The notes beneath the pieces were generated by a model. That model was not told the DNA's origin. It saw only the letters and a list, made by a program, of their open reading frames with translations, and did no database searches. DNA of 64,000 nt from Echinococcus granulosus (taxonomy: Eukaryota; Platyhelminthes; Cestoda; Cyclophyllidea; Taeniidae): positions 1,111,678-1,175,677 of the forward strand of contig NW_020170381.1 in the NCBI RefSeq assembly GCF_000524195.1. The letters are read 5' to 3'. Shown one piece after another: positions 1 through 11,309 of the stretch; positions within the stretch are counted from its first letter, which is position 1, and each line of letters begins with the position of its first letter. A program made the translations under genes and the position numbers.

Positions 1-197
1 TTCGGAAGTCATTTTGATTCTATTCGGTTATTTTAACTGTATTAATTTTTTTACAGCGTATTTCACGTTAGGTTAAAAGTTGCACAAAACGATCCTTTAT
101 TCTAAAATGTCCATCTTAGGGCAGCTTTGTTTCAATTAATCGATTGTCCACAAAGTCAATTGGAGGCATACTCGAGCTGGTTGGTTTTCGGTGTGTT
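1..197. other. Upstream flank of NOP16
   Basis: This stretch precedes the NOP16 start codon. It is AT-rich with several pyrimidine-rich AG sites (for example near 55 and 110) that could receive a 5' UTR exon or a trans-spliced leader, but none can be fixed from sequence alone. I see no coding segment. Confidence 0.4.
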
Positions 198-777
198 ATG
201 GGTAGGAAGAATGCCTATGACTATAGAAAGAATCGTAGGAAAAGCCTGCGTAAAAAAAAGAAACGTTTCATTATTCAGAAGTATTTTGATCGCTACCGCC
301 TGACACCTTTAGTTCAATCATCAGGAAGTCATGGAATGACCGTCTCTCTATCAGGGCGAATTTTAACCGAATTGGATTGGTCTTTGATCCAAATGAAAGC
401 ACTTGCAACACAGTAGTATTTTCTTAATAGCAAATTTTTCCTAGGGTCGAAAGGATGAGGTTGAGGGACTAGCTGACCCAAATGTTATAAGAGGTACTGT
501 TTGATTTCTTTAATGCATAGAATTAAAAAACGTGAGAAAGTCTAAGAGAAAACGCGAGAAATTTATTTCGGAAGACGACAGAATATTTTGCATATATCTA
601 CTGGAGCTCTATGGCGAGGACTATGGTGCTATGTGCCGCGACTCAAGGAACGTTTACCAGCTGACCCCAACCCAGATCGAAAGAATGATAAGGATTTTCA
701 GAGAGTCCAAGTATTATCCGCGGTATTTAAAGGATAAATCCGACAACAATCTCCATGTTTTAGAGCTGTATGAATGA
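198..777 (+). CDS. NOP16: Nucleolar protein 16 (60S ribosome biogenesis factor), four exons with micro-introns
   Basis: Predicted exons are 198-280, 313-412, 445-493 and 521-777, giving 162 residues (human NOP16 has about 178). The N-terminus is a lysine/arginine-rich run (RKNRRKSLRKKKKR), as in the family. Exon 2 carries the conserved block IRKSWNDRLSIRANF...GLVFDPN, which corresponds to the vertebrate IRHAWDHAKSVRQNL...GLAVDPN. Exon 4 carries LYGEDYGAMCRDSRNVYQ followed by TPTQIERMI, matching HGEDYKAMARDEKNYYQDTPKQI. The family acts in the nucleolus in late nuclear pre-60S assembly. The three introns are only 32, 32 and 27 nt with GT-AG ends, and all phases agree. ATG 198 is chosen because it begins the basic N-terminus; an in-frame non-ATG extension upstream has no similarity. 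The 27-nt intron is the least certain junction. Confidence 0.9.
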
Positions 778-904
778 TTGTTTTGCACACTGTACCTCTA
801 CTTCCAGTTGGCCTTTTCAAGTTCCATTTTATAATTGGCAAGAGTAGACCGAATATTATGAATTAAAATAGGTTTTTGAAGCTTAAACTTATTACTATCT
901 CTTA

Positions 905-910
905 AATAAA
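905..910 (+). promoter_or_regulatory. Candidate poly(A) signal for NOP16
   Basis: An AATAAA hexamer lies about 130 nt after the NOP16 stop in an AT-rich stretch. It is the first canonical hexamer downstream. The assignment is by position only. Confidence 0.4.
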
Positions 911-2661
911 TACAGGACGATCATGTGTGGTGCAGTAATTCTCTAATGTGTTTTCGTGTAGCCGTCCTCGCCGTAGTTCGTGAGAGGCATGATTTGGTGA
1001 TGTCGTATTCGAAGTCGAGTTGGTTGAACGGCTTATGACTAAAGGTGTTGTCTTCGGAGAGCAGCAGCTTTTCAGTGTTCGTTATGTTTCCAAATCCTAA
1101 GATGTTTGGAATTGGACGCTAAAAAACTTCAGTTACAATGGTCTTGAAGAAACTGTTCGGCCCCGCCGTATGAGGTTGCTGAAGTATGTCGTGTGCGCAA
1201 TGCGGGCCATAGCACCGTAGAGCGTAGGAATGAATAAGGCTGGGCAGGCAAAACGTAGTAGTGACGGTTCAGCAGGGGATTTGTATGTTGCCGACGGTGG
1301 CTACCCATTGAAAACTGTTCGACAGATGGCGTATTCTTTCCCAGTGGTAGAAAACGTGAGGGAAGTCAACTGACGTTTCTTCCACAATGTCGCAAATATT
1401 ATGGTTTTGGCGAGCTTCCCCGATCTGAAAAGTAAAAGCGCCGCATACTGGGAGTAATTTGCAGCGTGAGAATACTCGCAGAATGCTGGGCATACCTCCC
1501 GTCTACACTGGATCACTGAAGTAAGAAATACGCCGATGGCTTAGATAGTAACTAAGTGACTATGCTGAGATTATGAACATTTGAACTACGCAACTGTTAA
1601 GTATGATAGGGAAAACTTTCCAGCTAAGCATCAGGATTCGGAGCTGAATGGCCGTCGACACCGCGATATAAACTATGTTTCGGCATGAACAACAGACCAC
1701 CAGCCAGCAAACAAAGTGAATCATATTCGACAAATAGCTACTGTTTAGTTTTAGTAACGAAGTCTAGTAAAAAACCCATTCGCTGCATTTAGTGTAACAA
1801 TTACTGAGTGAGAAAAGCTACTTCCTTTATATCCCGATGGGAACAGGCACTGTAATTATCCCAGACAAACAAATTATCAAGAATTTTTCCTAGAAGTTCC
1901 TCAAACTCCAAATAATATGACTCTACAGTCCCCCTTCACTTCAAAAAAGAGTAAAATTGCGATAAGAAGTGACCGTTGGCATGTACTCAGGTAATAAATA
2001 TATCCATACGATAGCCTGCCTACGGATTGCAAATATCGCTCGGATTAACATCACATTAAAGACAACAAATGCCTAATAAAAGAGAATGAAGAGACATATT
2101 GCTTAACAAGTCTTATTCTGATTGCTACCTGTATAATGCAAATGTATGGTACAGAGTTATCGGAACGAACATTCCAGATAATTTTCGGGACAATCTTATT
2201 CGTAAGAAAGAATAAGGTAACGGTGCGACCGTAATATAAACATAGAATATGCGTCGAGCTGGATATTGTGCCGAATCAGGATACACCAGAAAATCCATAT
2301 GTATTATCTTGTTTTTTAACTCTTCGTTTTGGTTGCCCAGACACCGAAGGGCACCACTATTGGGATTGCGCCCGATGGCGTGGCCTTCGCTCCATGCCGG
2401 TAGTACCTCAGCGATTCGATACGTTGCCAACACATCTTCTGTCCTAGCATTAAGCTTTTTCGTCCTCAGGAATGACTCAGGGCGCACCATGCAATTTGTG
2501 CAACGTACATAAATACAACAAAAAATAAAACAACAATCAGGAAATCGGAACATTTATAAATGAATATAAAAAAAGAAGATTTGGTCAATGGTAGACTAGG
2601 GACGTACAGGCCTAACATATTCCAATACCATAACTAGAAATGGTCTATTAAACCTTTGAGA

Positions 2662-2800
2662 TGCTTTGTAATACTTATGTTGTTTTAATGTGCCTTTCAG
2701 GGAGGAGGCAATCAGGAAATTCGAACCTTGTAACTGGATCGCCCTCTCCCTTACCTAGTGACTGCGGCTCCCCTCCTTCTTGAATATTGTATTTTCCCTA
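2662..2800 (-). repeat. Dispersed repeat family B, copy 1 (tRNA/SINE-like head)
   Basis: The plus strand reads TACTTATGTTGTTTTAATG, then GGGAGGAGGC, matching the same ordered blocks in copies at 3558 and 48544. Read on the minus strand, 2776-2702 looks like a tRNA-derived SINE head. It begins GGAGGGGAGCCGCAGT, has a B-box-like GGTTCGAATTTCC, and ends in CCTCC, which could pair with the start as an acceptor stem. The A box is degenerate. The repeat status is well supported by three copies; the tRNA origin is an inference. Confidence 0.6.
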
Positions 2801-3184
2801 TACATCTTGTCGTCTTTAATAAAGATAACCAAAGCAAACCGACCGGGCATGTCTAGGAACGCTAGGAATCGGGAAGCGGAGACCGAGGAGCCTCGCCCCA
2901 CAGCTTCAGCTTTGCAGAAGACGATGCATTGTAGGACATTAAACTACTCATAAATATATTTCGTTTGAGCAATGTGTTTTTAGTTGTCGTTAGGGAAGTC
3001 TAAAAGCGAGATAGATTGATCCCTAAATGTATCTTCCATAATTAACCGAAAACCGTAGGAAGGCTTCAAAAAAAGCCCAGAGTTTCTTAATCTACTAAAG
3101 CTTTGTTTTTATAGATCTATGACAAGGCTGAATTTTATTTTAGAAATTACCACAGATCTACATTATAACTCTAATATCATAATA

Positions 3185-3384
3185 TGGCGTCCGGAGACTC
3201 CCTGAAGACAAAAGAAGACACAATACTCGGGCAGAATACATGTATTCAGCAAGGAGAAGGTGTCTGGGCTATTGGCATGGCCCAAAAGGCCAGCCCAACT
3301 AGCGAGGTACAAGGGGGCTAGTTCAAAGTACAAAAGTGGTGCTTCACCAATACCGGGGGATAAAGCACTGCCGTATTACAATAA
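3185..3384 (+). repeat. Dispersed repeat family A, copy 1
   Basis: About 200 bp align almost end to end with 58361-58562. Shared blocks include GAGACTCCCTGAAGAC, ATACTCGGGCAGAATA, TTCAGCA-GGAGAAGGTGTC, GGGCTATTGGCATGGCCC and TTCAAAGTACAAAAGT. Shorter reverse-strand matches occur at 19148-19249 and 48064-48157. No protein is encoded, so this looks like a non-autonomous element. The class is unknown. Confidence 0.85.
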
Positions 3385-3557
3385 GGTGTGCTCGAGCGTA
3401 CAACCATCACCGTTCAGAATGTGCAGGACGGATACATTTGTAGTGTGTTAGTAGACATTTCAGGTCGTTTGCATATTTGATATAAAAAAATTTATGAAAT
3501 AAATAGCATAGATCATTACCGAGCCCAAGTGTTAAAATACCCTAGGAACACTTGTAA

Positions 3558-3795
3558 GTGTAATGCTTATGCTGTTTAAATGTTCGCTTTAGGGAGGAGG
3601 CGGACGGACGAATCGAACCTCATACGTGAAAAGGTGTCAACGCCCCACAACCCGGAGAAAAAGTTGTATGCCAAAACTTTCCTAACATTGTACCCACTGC
3701 CCCGTTTACTTTAACCAATAGACATTATAAAAATAAGTCAGCCTGGGTCTTCTGAGGGTACGAAGATTCAGCTCAGAAGAGGTCAGAGGGCTTAG
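3558..3795 (-). repeat. Dispersed repeat family B, copy 2
   Basis: It contains ATGCTTATGCTGTTTAAATG, then GGGAGGAGGCGGACGGAC, aligning with copies 1 and 3. On the minus strand a B-box-like GGTTCGATTCG lies at the same place as in copy 1. The far end shares CAGCCTGGGTCTTCTGAGGG with CAGCCTGGGTGTTCTAAGGG in copy 3 (near 48713), so the element is about 240 bp here. Confidence 0.65.
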
Positions 3796-4009
3796 TTCCA
3801 CAAAATAAAATCTAGCTTTAAGCGACCAGGAAAAAATAACATAATCATACGTATTCATTGTGATCAGAGTCCGCCTATTTTTTCTTCTGCAGTGGATGCA
3901 ATTTAAAACAAAGGTTACTTTTCAGCTATTGGTTCTCATATCCTTGCCATATCTATTGGTCTATTTGATTGTGTTTTCACCCTTGGGGCTATTTTGGAAT
4001 TATTAAGAA

Positions 4010-7000
4010 ATGTTTAATGTTGACGATTTAGCCTACATAAATGCGTACCGTAAATCTGTGACATCGAATGGGACTTCGGAGACACGTGAACCTATTGTAT
4101 TTGGAAAAGATATTAAGGAAGTGGCTCCTTTTACGTTGATTGCGTTATCCGATGAACAGAAATTCGCTGTAGAAAGGGCCAAGAAGTATGCTTTGGAGCA
4201 AAGTATCCAAAATGCTGTGCGCAAACAAATGTCTCAATTGCAGTCTCAGGTTTGCCTTTTAAATCGTTTATAACTGCTTAGGATATCAATAATATCAAAC
4301 AAACGCAAGCTCTTGTCCTTCTTAGTCGTATTTATGTGGGGTCTATAAGTTTTGAAATTGGTGAAGAAGAAATTCGTAAAGCCTTTTCACCATATGGGCC
4401 CATTAAGTCTATTTCACTAAGTTGGGATAGTGCTTTGCAAAAACATAAAGGTTTCGCTTTTGTTGAATTCGAAGTTCCTGAGGCGGCGTCTCTTGTCCTT
4501 GAGCAAATGAATGGATTTATGATAGCTGGACGAGGAATTAAGGTGAGTTTAATGGTGCTTGACTGATTCGACCAATTGGAAATTTGCCTCCCAATTGTGT
4601 TATCTATATTGAGGTTGGTCGACCTAGTAATGCGCCTCAAACAGCTACATTGGAAGCGGAGCTGCGCCAAGATCCGTCGAATAAATGTAGAATATACGTT
4701 GCTGGAGTTCACCCTAAGCTGTCTGAGGCGGATATCCAAACCGTGTTTGAAGCTTTTGGGACAGTAAAATCTTGCATGTGAGTGCTAATGAATACCACTT
4801 GCTACTACTCATTATAAAGCATGATTTGTTTGTTTTTATGTCTGCTACAAAAGTCCATTCATACCCTTCTGCAAGTAGCAGAGTTCTACTTTAACTTCTT
4901 TATTATAGTCTGGAGCCGGATGTGAAATTTGGTCAGCCAGAGATAAATCATAAGGGATATGGGTGGATCGAGTTCGAAACAGAGGAGGCAGCAATTGCCG
5001 CTGTGACTAATATGAATGGGTTTGAAATAGCGCATACACTACTACGAGTTGGTCGTGCCATTACACCGAAGAGTGTCACATCTTCGTCCTCGAGTTTGCC
5101 TCCATCTGCTGCAGTTGCGGCCGCGGCTGCATCTATTACTGCACGCGTCTCAGCTCTTGAGAATGAGAATGCCTCTAGCTCCTCTCATCCTGTAAGTTTC
5201 CGCTCTCTCCTGACGAAAATCACATTATTCATTGGAGCACATACTGAGGTTTGGCTTTTAAATTTTTGATTATGAATACGTTTAACAGCCGGCAAGAATG
5301 CCAGGATCGTGGATTTCGTTCTGTGGTCTGCTCTCTTTTGTTTTATTTCTAACGTCATGCTCATTTGAGTTAAAATCCACTTTTTGGTTTTGTGCCTTCC
5401 TTCAAGTATTTTAAGTTTCTTATTGTTTTCTCTCTACTGATGAACTTTAGTAGTTTTGCCGTTTTTAACCCTTTGCATAAGAACGAATTAGAACACTTTC
5501 TTCCGAATTTCAGGGAAATTGGTTGAAATTTGTATCTTGTCCTTTGATGCATTAGCATTATGGAAATTCGTTTCGAAAATTTTAGGCTATAACTACTCTT
5601 TACGAAGCATTTGCTTTATAATCTATTTTGAATACCGCGCCTTATCAAGTTAACGGATTTGTATACTTAAAAACTACCTTTGATATGAAGCAAGTCATGT
5701 TTTAATTTTGAGGAACTTTCAAGATATTTAACGGTCCGTGCTCGCTATTGAAATATACCAACACACCAATGTCCTTCTGGTAATTATCCTCCTTCCTGAC
5801 CAATTTTAGTTCTTCATATGTCCTTGTTGCTGTGATCCATGATCCTCATATCAGTGGTGCTTTATTTGAACCCTGATCTGATTAGGTGAAATTCTAAGTT
5901 CAGCGATCAGTATTAGATCTCCCTTTGAAATATTATTAAAATATGGTAGAATTTAAGAACAGTTCATATTCGGAATGCTGGTTTTTCCCCTTTCTTAAGG
6001 TATCGTTTCTACATGCGTTCGTGAGATAATTTTATCCCACACCGAAACGAATTTATCCTTTGTTTACACCACTTCAGTTGTGTAACGCAAAGCAACCCAG
6101 ATGCTAACCACGCTGGATATTTCTTTCGTGTTCAGTCTAATCCTGCACTTTTGTCTTTAGCTAAATAATTTACTTTCAGATGAGGGTATTCAATATTAGC
6201 AGCAGTGTGCGTCATGTGATTCTGGCACGATAAGCAGGCCACCATTTTGTTTCTACATCTGTCGTTTTGCGTGCCTCCTAAACCGTGGCCTACGGGTACA
6301 TTATAGTTAATATCTTTAAAAATGCACATTTATAGTTTAAAAATGAGATTTCCGATTAAATGTATCGGACTAATCATTTCTTATTTCCCACTAACGTATC
6401 GTTCTCATGAATCGTCGTTTAATTATTTGATTCCGGTTTAAAAGCGAAGCATCATTCTCATTGGAACTACAGAATTCCTATTATTTAAATTACTGTTTTC
6501 TTGATTGAAGCAATTGGTCGTTGCCGATTTATCTGATAGTTCCTTTTAAACTTATTTCCACAGCGCAAGTTAGCCGAATAATCGTTATTTATGCGATAGC
6601 AGCGAGCTATCATCTTTTATACCTCCTATCTAACAGTCAGCACCGGTGGTGGGAACATCGGTGTCCGCACCATCAGGCCCCTCTGGGTTCTCCTCGGGTT
6701 GGGGCTCTGGAGAGCACGTGCCGCCTCCAGGTGTCTTCGTGCCCTCTGTGGCCCCTGCTGCGGCTCCTCTTTCAGTGGCGTTCCCACCACCCTCAGCTGT
6801 ACCTGGTAAGTCTTGTGTGACGCCCTTCTCTCCACTTTTCACCGCAAGTTTATATCACCGGTAATCTGGGTCATTTTAAGGACGTTTGATGTACCTCCAC
6901 GCCCACTTATGGCCATAGGTTTGCTTGTCTTAACTACCACTTATTACTTCTTTAAGTCCATTCCCGTCCCAAAGTTTGTATCCGGTAGGAACACTAAAGA

Positions 7001-7889
7001 ACTTCATTTTGTCCCTCCTTCGTAACCTCGGTTATAATGGTAAAGTGTGTAATATTACCAATCTCATAGTACGTTTGGTTCGACGTCTCTCCGAGGAGTT
7101 TTCAGGTTTTGGGATAACCGTGTGAGATAGATTTTGCGCCTGTGAAGTTTTGCAATAGCAACACGCAGAAATATTTTCAATGAATACACTTTTGCACTCA
7201 ATTCTAGCCGTCAATGATAGCATCATCACCAAAACTATGGTTTACTAATCCTACTATTTTCCTTAATTGTTTCGCAGCGCCTGAATCCCAGTCAGCCACG
7301 GCTGGCGCCCGTTGGGATGAGGATGATGTTGCCATAACAATGCGCCCGCAAGATGCCGGCAGTAAAGGAATTCAGGACGCCTACTCTCCTTCTGCTGTAT
7401 CACCCGTTCACCCGGATGATCTTTCCAGGCACTAAAATATTTTCTCACTACATAAAACGAATTTTTGCAGTCCCTAATATTATCATCATAGCGTCACCAT
7501 AAGTAGACATTTTCAAACCTACTTTTCTTCTGAAACGGTTTCTTAGTTATCCTAGGGGGACCATATTATTGTGTGTGATAATTAACCCTTCTTTTTGACC
7601 TTGCAAAAGAGTGGTGCTGCTGGAGAACATGGTGTCGGCGGCGGAGGAAGTGGACGCCTACCTAGAGGAGGAGGTGGCAGAGGAGTGCAGAAATTTTGGT
7701 GAGGTTCTGCGCGTCTTCGTACACGTGATGACTGATAGCTTAGCGGTGCGCATCTTCGTGAACTTTGATAGTCACGACGCCGCTGTTAATGCTGTGCAGG
7801 CGCTTAATGGGCGCTTCTTCGATGGCCACCAAATCGTGGCTCGTCTTTATCCCGACGAGGAGTTCCAAATGCGTAAACTCGATCTTTAG
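4010..7889 (+). CDS. PUF60: Poly(U)-binding splicing factor PUF60 / half-pint, three RRMs, seven exons
   Basis: Predicted exons are 4010-4249, 4282-4542, 4614-4777, 4909-5191, 6637-6805, 7278-7361 and 7612-7889, giving 492 residues. The order matches human PUF60. First comes the [10 protein letters not shown] helix. RRM1 follows, with RNP2 RIYVGSI and RNP1 [15 protein letters not shown]. The linker VGRPSN leads to RRM2, with RNP2 RIYVAGV and RNP1 [10 protein letters not shown]. An Ala/Pro/Ser-rich linker follows, and then a C-terminal UHM domain whose [12 protein letters not shown] holds the R-x-F motif that binds ULM peptides of SF3B1. The family helps U2 snRNP recognise pyrimidine-rich 3' splice sites in the nucleus. 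Intron 1 is exactly 32 nt. The donor at 7362 (GTAAAG) was chosen because it joins in frame to give MVLLENMV, the counterpart of MVLRNMV. Small extra exons inside the 1.4 kb intron 5192-6636 cannot be excluded. Confidence 0.95.
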
Positions 7890-8994
7890 CGGCGATTGCT
7901 CTGCATTGTTGCCTTCCTGCGCAGCTCTGTCCCATGTACATACAATTATCACACCACCGGTAGTCGCGATGTTGCTCGCCACTAACTGCGGCAGCTTATT
8001 GTAATAATAATATTGTGAGCTATGGAATCATCTGGTCATCTTTGATGCTTTATCAGGAGTTTATGGTATTCTACTAGGTTGGGGTGTGGTGGGCGTGGGG
8101 GTCCTGTGGAGTAAGTTGTTTGTGTAGCATTTGTCGCTGCTGCGTGAACATGCTCCACCTTGTAAATTATTAAATCTTGTCTTTGCACTTAGTGCATGCA
8201 ATTAATGGGCCGGAAGAGGGGTACACTAGTCTGAGATGCCAGTAGACTCGTAGTCATCACCGAGTGGTGAGCAATACCTCCATGTTTTCCGGGGTTGACC
8301 TGCTACTCTTTGTATTAAACGATACTGAAGACCCCCTCACAGAAACGGCACCCCCGTGGTAGGGTTTTTACATTACCATGAAAGTTAAGGAGTTCTAGGT
8401 GCTGATGGCGAGGTCATTGACCCAAGCGGGGCGTATTCGCAATAGCCTTGAAGCACGGTGTGGTCCCGACGCCACCTCGTACGTGTACCTGGGATCGAAA
8501 AACTGTCGTCTGAAGGTTGTGACATTTACGACAGAAAATTACTCAATTTGAAGGGACGTGGATACATGCAAATTTGATTATCATCGTACATGAATACAGT
8601 GGATAATCAAAGGCGGTGAGGCATGGCATAGGTACCATCGCAAATGTAGGAGAAATTGTACAAAGCGGAATGAGGGAAATGAAAATTCAATGGGCATGAT
8701 CGTGTCAGGGTGCACAGTTCACAGCCGCAACCGAGCAGAATTCACTCAGAGTCTTCCCCGTCGCCTGTAACGGCAAAAAGAGGCGATTCAGATGCACTCG
8801 ATACATGAGTTTGTTTGATGGCGACATCAATAACTCGAAAAGCTTCAAACGCCAATAGACAACTCTTGTACAGCAAGATTCAGAAATTTATGCAGATTAA
8901 TGGTGGTAGGGACATTAGGCTAGTTCAATATTTCGCATAACAAGCAATAAAGAGACAAGACAATGATCATGAACGAAACGAAAATAAAGAAAAG
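7890..8994. other. Tail-to-tail spacer between PUF60 and TMEM30
   Basis: Both flanking genes end into this spacer, so it holds their 3' UTRs. No gene is seen. A 14-nt block (TCATCACCGAGTGG, 8254-8267) is identical to 58047-58060 next to the fold-back repeat at 58 kb, and ATGCCAGTAG just before it recurs there too. This hints at a very eroded family A relative. Confidence 0.4.
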
Positions 8995-10784
8995 TCAAAA
9001 TCCATTGTCTAGTACAGTTATTCCGGTCGCGAAGGTCTGACTTCTTAAAATGATAACCCACAAACTTACCTTCTGCGCAAATGAAAGTGAATTCCGGTAA
9101 AGATTACCGCGAGAACGGCATGGATACAACCAACGACAATGTAAGCAATACCCAATGTCGGGTTGCGGCCACCCAACCAACTGGCCTGTGAGATAATAAA
9201 TCGTTTGGTTCCACTAAACTGGGTCACTGGATACGCTAAAAAAAAACAACGTTTGCAGAGAATGATCTCAATCCACTTAAAACAATGAAGCTTAGTGACA
9301 TTAGGGCACAGAGATTTTGAAAAAAAAACACTAGATCATCAATTGATAGAACCCAAAAAATAGAAGATATCCATTTCTACTTGGAAACGGTTTTGTGCAT
9401 AATTCCATGTTTCCATTCCAAGTTAAGAAATAATTTACTAAAATGATGAAACTAACAAAAATACAGCCAATATATGAAGTATTTAGGGTAATGGCAAAAA
9501 GCACTACCTTCCGATAAATCACTTACAATAATCAACATCTACTTCATAGTATCCAGCCGGGAGACCATTAGCGAAGGCACCTTTATGGATAATGTCAGCA
9601 TAATTTTTGCGGAAATTTGGAAGTGCTGCTGTTCGCATCCAAACAAGCAATTGGGAGAATCCGGAATAAGCGTTTGCACTGATATTCTGCACGGGCTTGG
9701 GCCAATTAATGGGCTTGGTCGTGTTATCCCACGAAGCGGGCCGTCCGAACTTCACGTCTCGGTCCGACTTCCAAGCTATGTTATCCATTGAAAACTCAAC
9801 AAGGACGCTACTTTTATTTTCCTTTTGCACTAGCCTTAAAGTAAAAGTATCTAAAAAATAGTACGAACAAACATTCATTCGTCGTGTTGCATATGCTTGT
9901 AAGAATTGGCATAATTACTAAATGATGGGAACTTTACTATCAAGGATAAAGTTGAACTTAATAATATGCCATCGGATTTTTTTTAGCCAGTTATTACTAG
10001 CAGTGGAACCTTATAAAAGATTGTTGCCCAATGGTCTCACCATTAAACAAACTGTTAGCTATTGCTCCGCATGGAGCGATTATTTTTTTGACACCGTCCA
10101 CAACATTGTAACGATATGGTTCACAATCCACGCTGGGAACGGTAATGGGCTTGCCGTTGAGTTGTTCGTCATCACGAGACATGACATATCGACGGTGGTT
10201 TTGGAAGAAGTTTGTTAGTCCATAAAAGACATACAATGGCCCCTTTAAGTACAAAATAAGTAATTGAAGAAGTGATAAGCATGTTTTAACATGTCTACAG
10301 AATGCTTCATCTTCGCAAGCAATTTTTAGATGTCAAAATCCACACAGCAGATAAAACTCTAGTAAAAAAGGCGGTTTTGGAATAGTTTTACCTGCAAATC
10401 TGCATCTAATGTGAAATTAACTCGGCATCGGCAAAGTCCTAATGATGGATCTTTTACATGTTCTGCACAGGATGTTCCCACGGAATTCAGCGAGACGCAA
10501 TGAGTATATGGAATGGAAATTTCGGTAACCTAAATTTAGCCACTATAATACACCACCTACCCCGTTAGATGTAGCCAAAAAGAAGGCACCGAGAGGAATA
10601 AATAGGATGGCAACAATGTAGAAGTAGGGACATATGTTACTGGCTGTAAGAATAGGCTGCCATGCCCATAGTTTCTGCTGGTAAAACCTCGATTCTACAA
10701 AATACAATAACAACAACGAAGACAAAACAGACCTTTCGGTTTTTTTGATGTCGGAACGTCCCCGTCTTCAACTTCCGCCGACAT
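8995..10784 (-). CDS. TMEM30: CDC50/TMEM30 family, P4-ATPase (lipid flippase) beta subunit, seven exons
   Basis: Minus-strand exons are 10784-10733, 10694-10561, 10529-10392, 10242-10041, 9850-9527, 9235-9070 and 9043-8995, giving 354 residues (human TMEM30A has 361). Family blocks in order are: [13 protein letters not shown] before membrane segment 1 ([19 protein letters not shown]); [93 protein letters not shown] opening membrane segment 2; and a basic cytosolic tail. The lumenal cysteines expected to form disulfides are present. The family chaperones P4-ATPases from the ER and is needed for phospholipid flipping. Introns 1 and 2 are 38 and 31 nt. The last intron is 26 nt, or 29 nt if the next AG is used; both keep frame. 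Whether it is the A, B or C paralogue cannot be told. Confidence 0.93.
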
Positions 10785-11309
10785 TGATGGCTAAGACAAG
10801 ATACGCAAAATAATCCAATAAGAGTCAAACGGAGTACTTAAGACAGTAAGTTTAGCATCAGATTAGGGTAAAATTGATGGAGCGGTTTCCATGCCATGCA
10901 TTACGGCATCATACCATTAAAGAATTCCTCTGCCATGCGTTTTAATATTAATTTTGATGTTTTTAGCATGGCTCAATTTAAAGATGTAATAGAGTTTGTT
11001 GTAGTGGATGATTTAAATTCTTCAAGCACTGATAGTTTGAATTACGCCAGCCACCATCATTTAAAATTCTCAGCAAGTGAACCAGTGCGGTTCGCTAAAA
11101 TTGTCATCAGATTTCAATCATACATAAACGTTTGGATCAGCATATTCCTTCCATTTGTGGCAAAGATCTTTTACCCCCTAAAAAACATGTTGCTTACTAA
11201 TATATGTGCCGTTGGTTCATGCAATAAACAGCATATTTTATGTGTCCTTCAATTTTGTTTATACCAGTAGATGCAATTCACATATTCGTATTCGGTGCTC
11301 GGTGTCAAG
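10785..11309. promoter_or_regulatory. Head-to-head intergenic region, shared promoter candidate
   Basis: The start codons of TMEM30 (minus) and GCLC (plus) are 525 nt apart and diverge, so both 5' UTRs and promoters must lie here unless distant leader exons exist. No TATA box stands out. The plus frame at 10896-11270 (124 codons) has no family similarity and is taken as chance. Confidence 0.5.

Larger units (their letters stand above)
778..4009. other. Intergenic spacer NOP16-PUF60, repeat-bearing
   Basis: No gene is supported here. Short open frames on both strands (for example around 1269-1516 and 2125-2553) have no recognisable domains, no splice logic and mutually overlapping frames. The spacer holds one copy of dispersed repeat family A and two of family B, listed separately. 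A patch near 2365-2410 (ATGGCGTGGCCTTCGCTCC) loosely resembles the family A marker seen at 35099 and 58063, suggesting an older eroded copy. Confidence 0.5.

Noticed and set aside
144..416. Uninterrupted 90-codon frame over the NOP16 5' half
   Set aside because: The frame reads through two 32-nt introns. The family-conserved block IRKSWNDRLS lies in another frame, so the continuous frame is a by-product.
2125..2553. 142-codon minus-strand frame
   Set aside because: No domain, overlaps a plus frame, and part of it falls in a patch resembling dispersed repeat sequence.
10896..11270. 124-codon plus frame between TMEM30 and GCLC
   Set aside because: No similarity, low-complexity hydrophobic composition, and it sits in the probable shared promoter.
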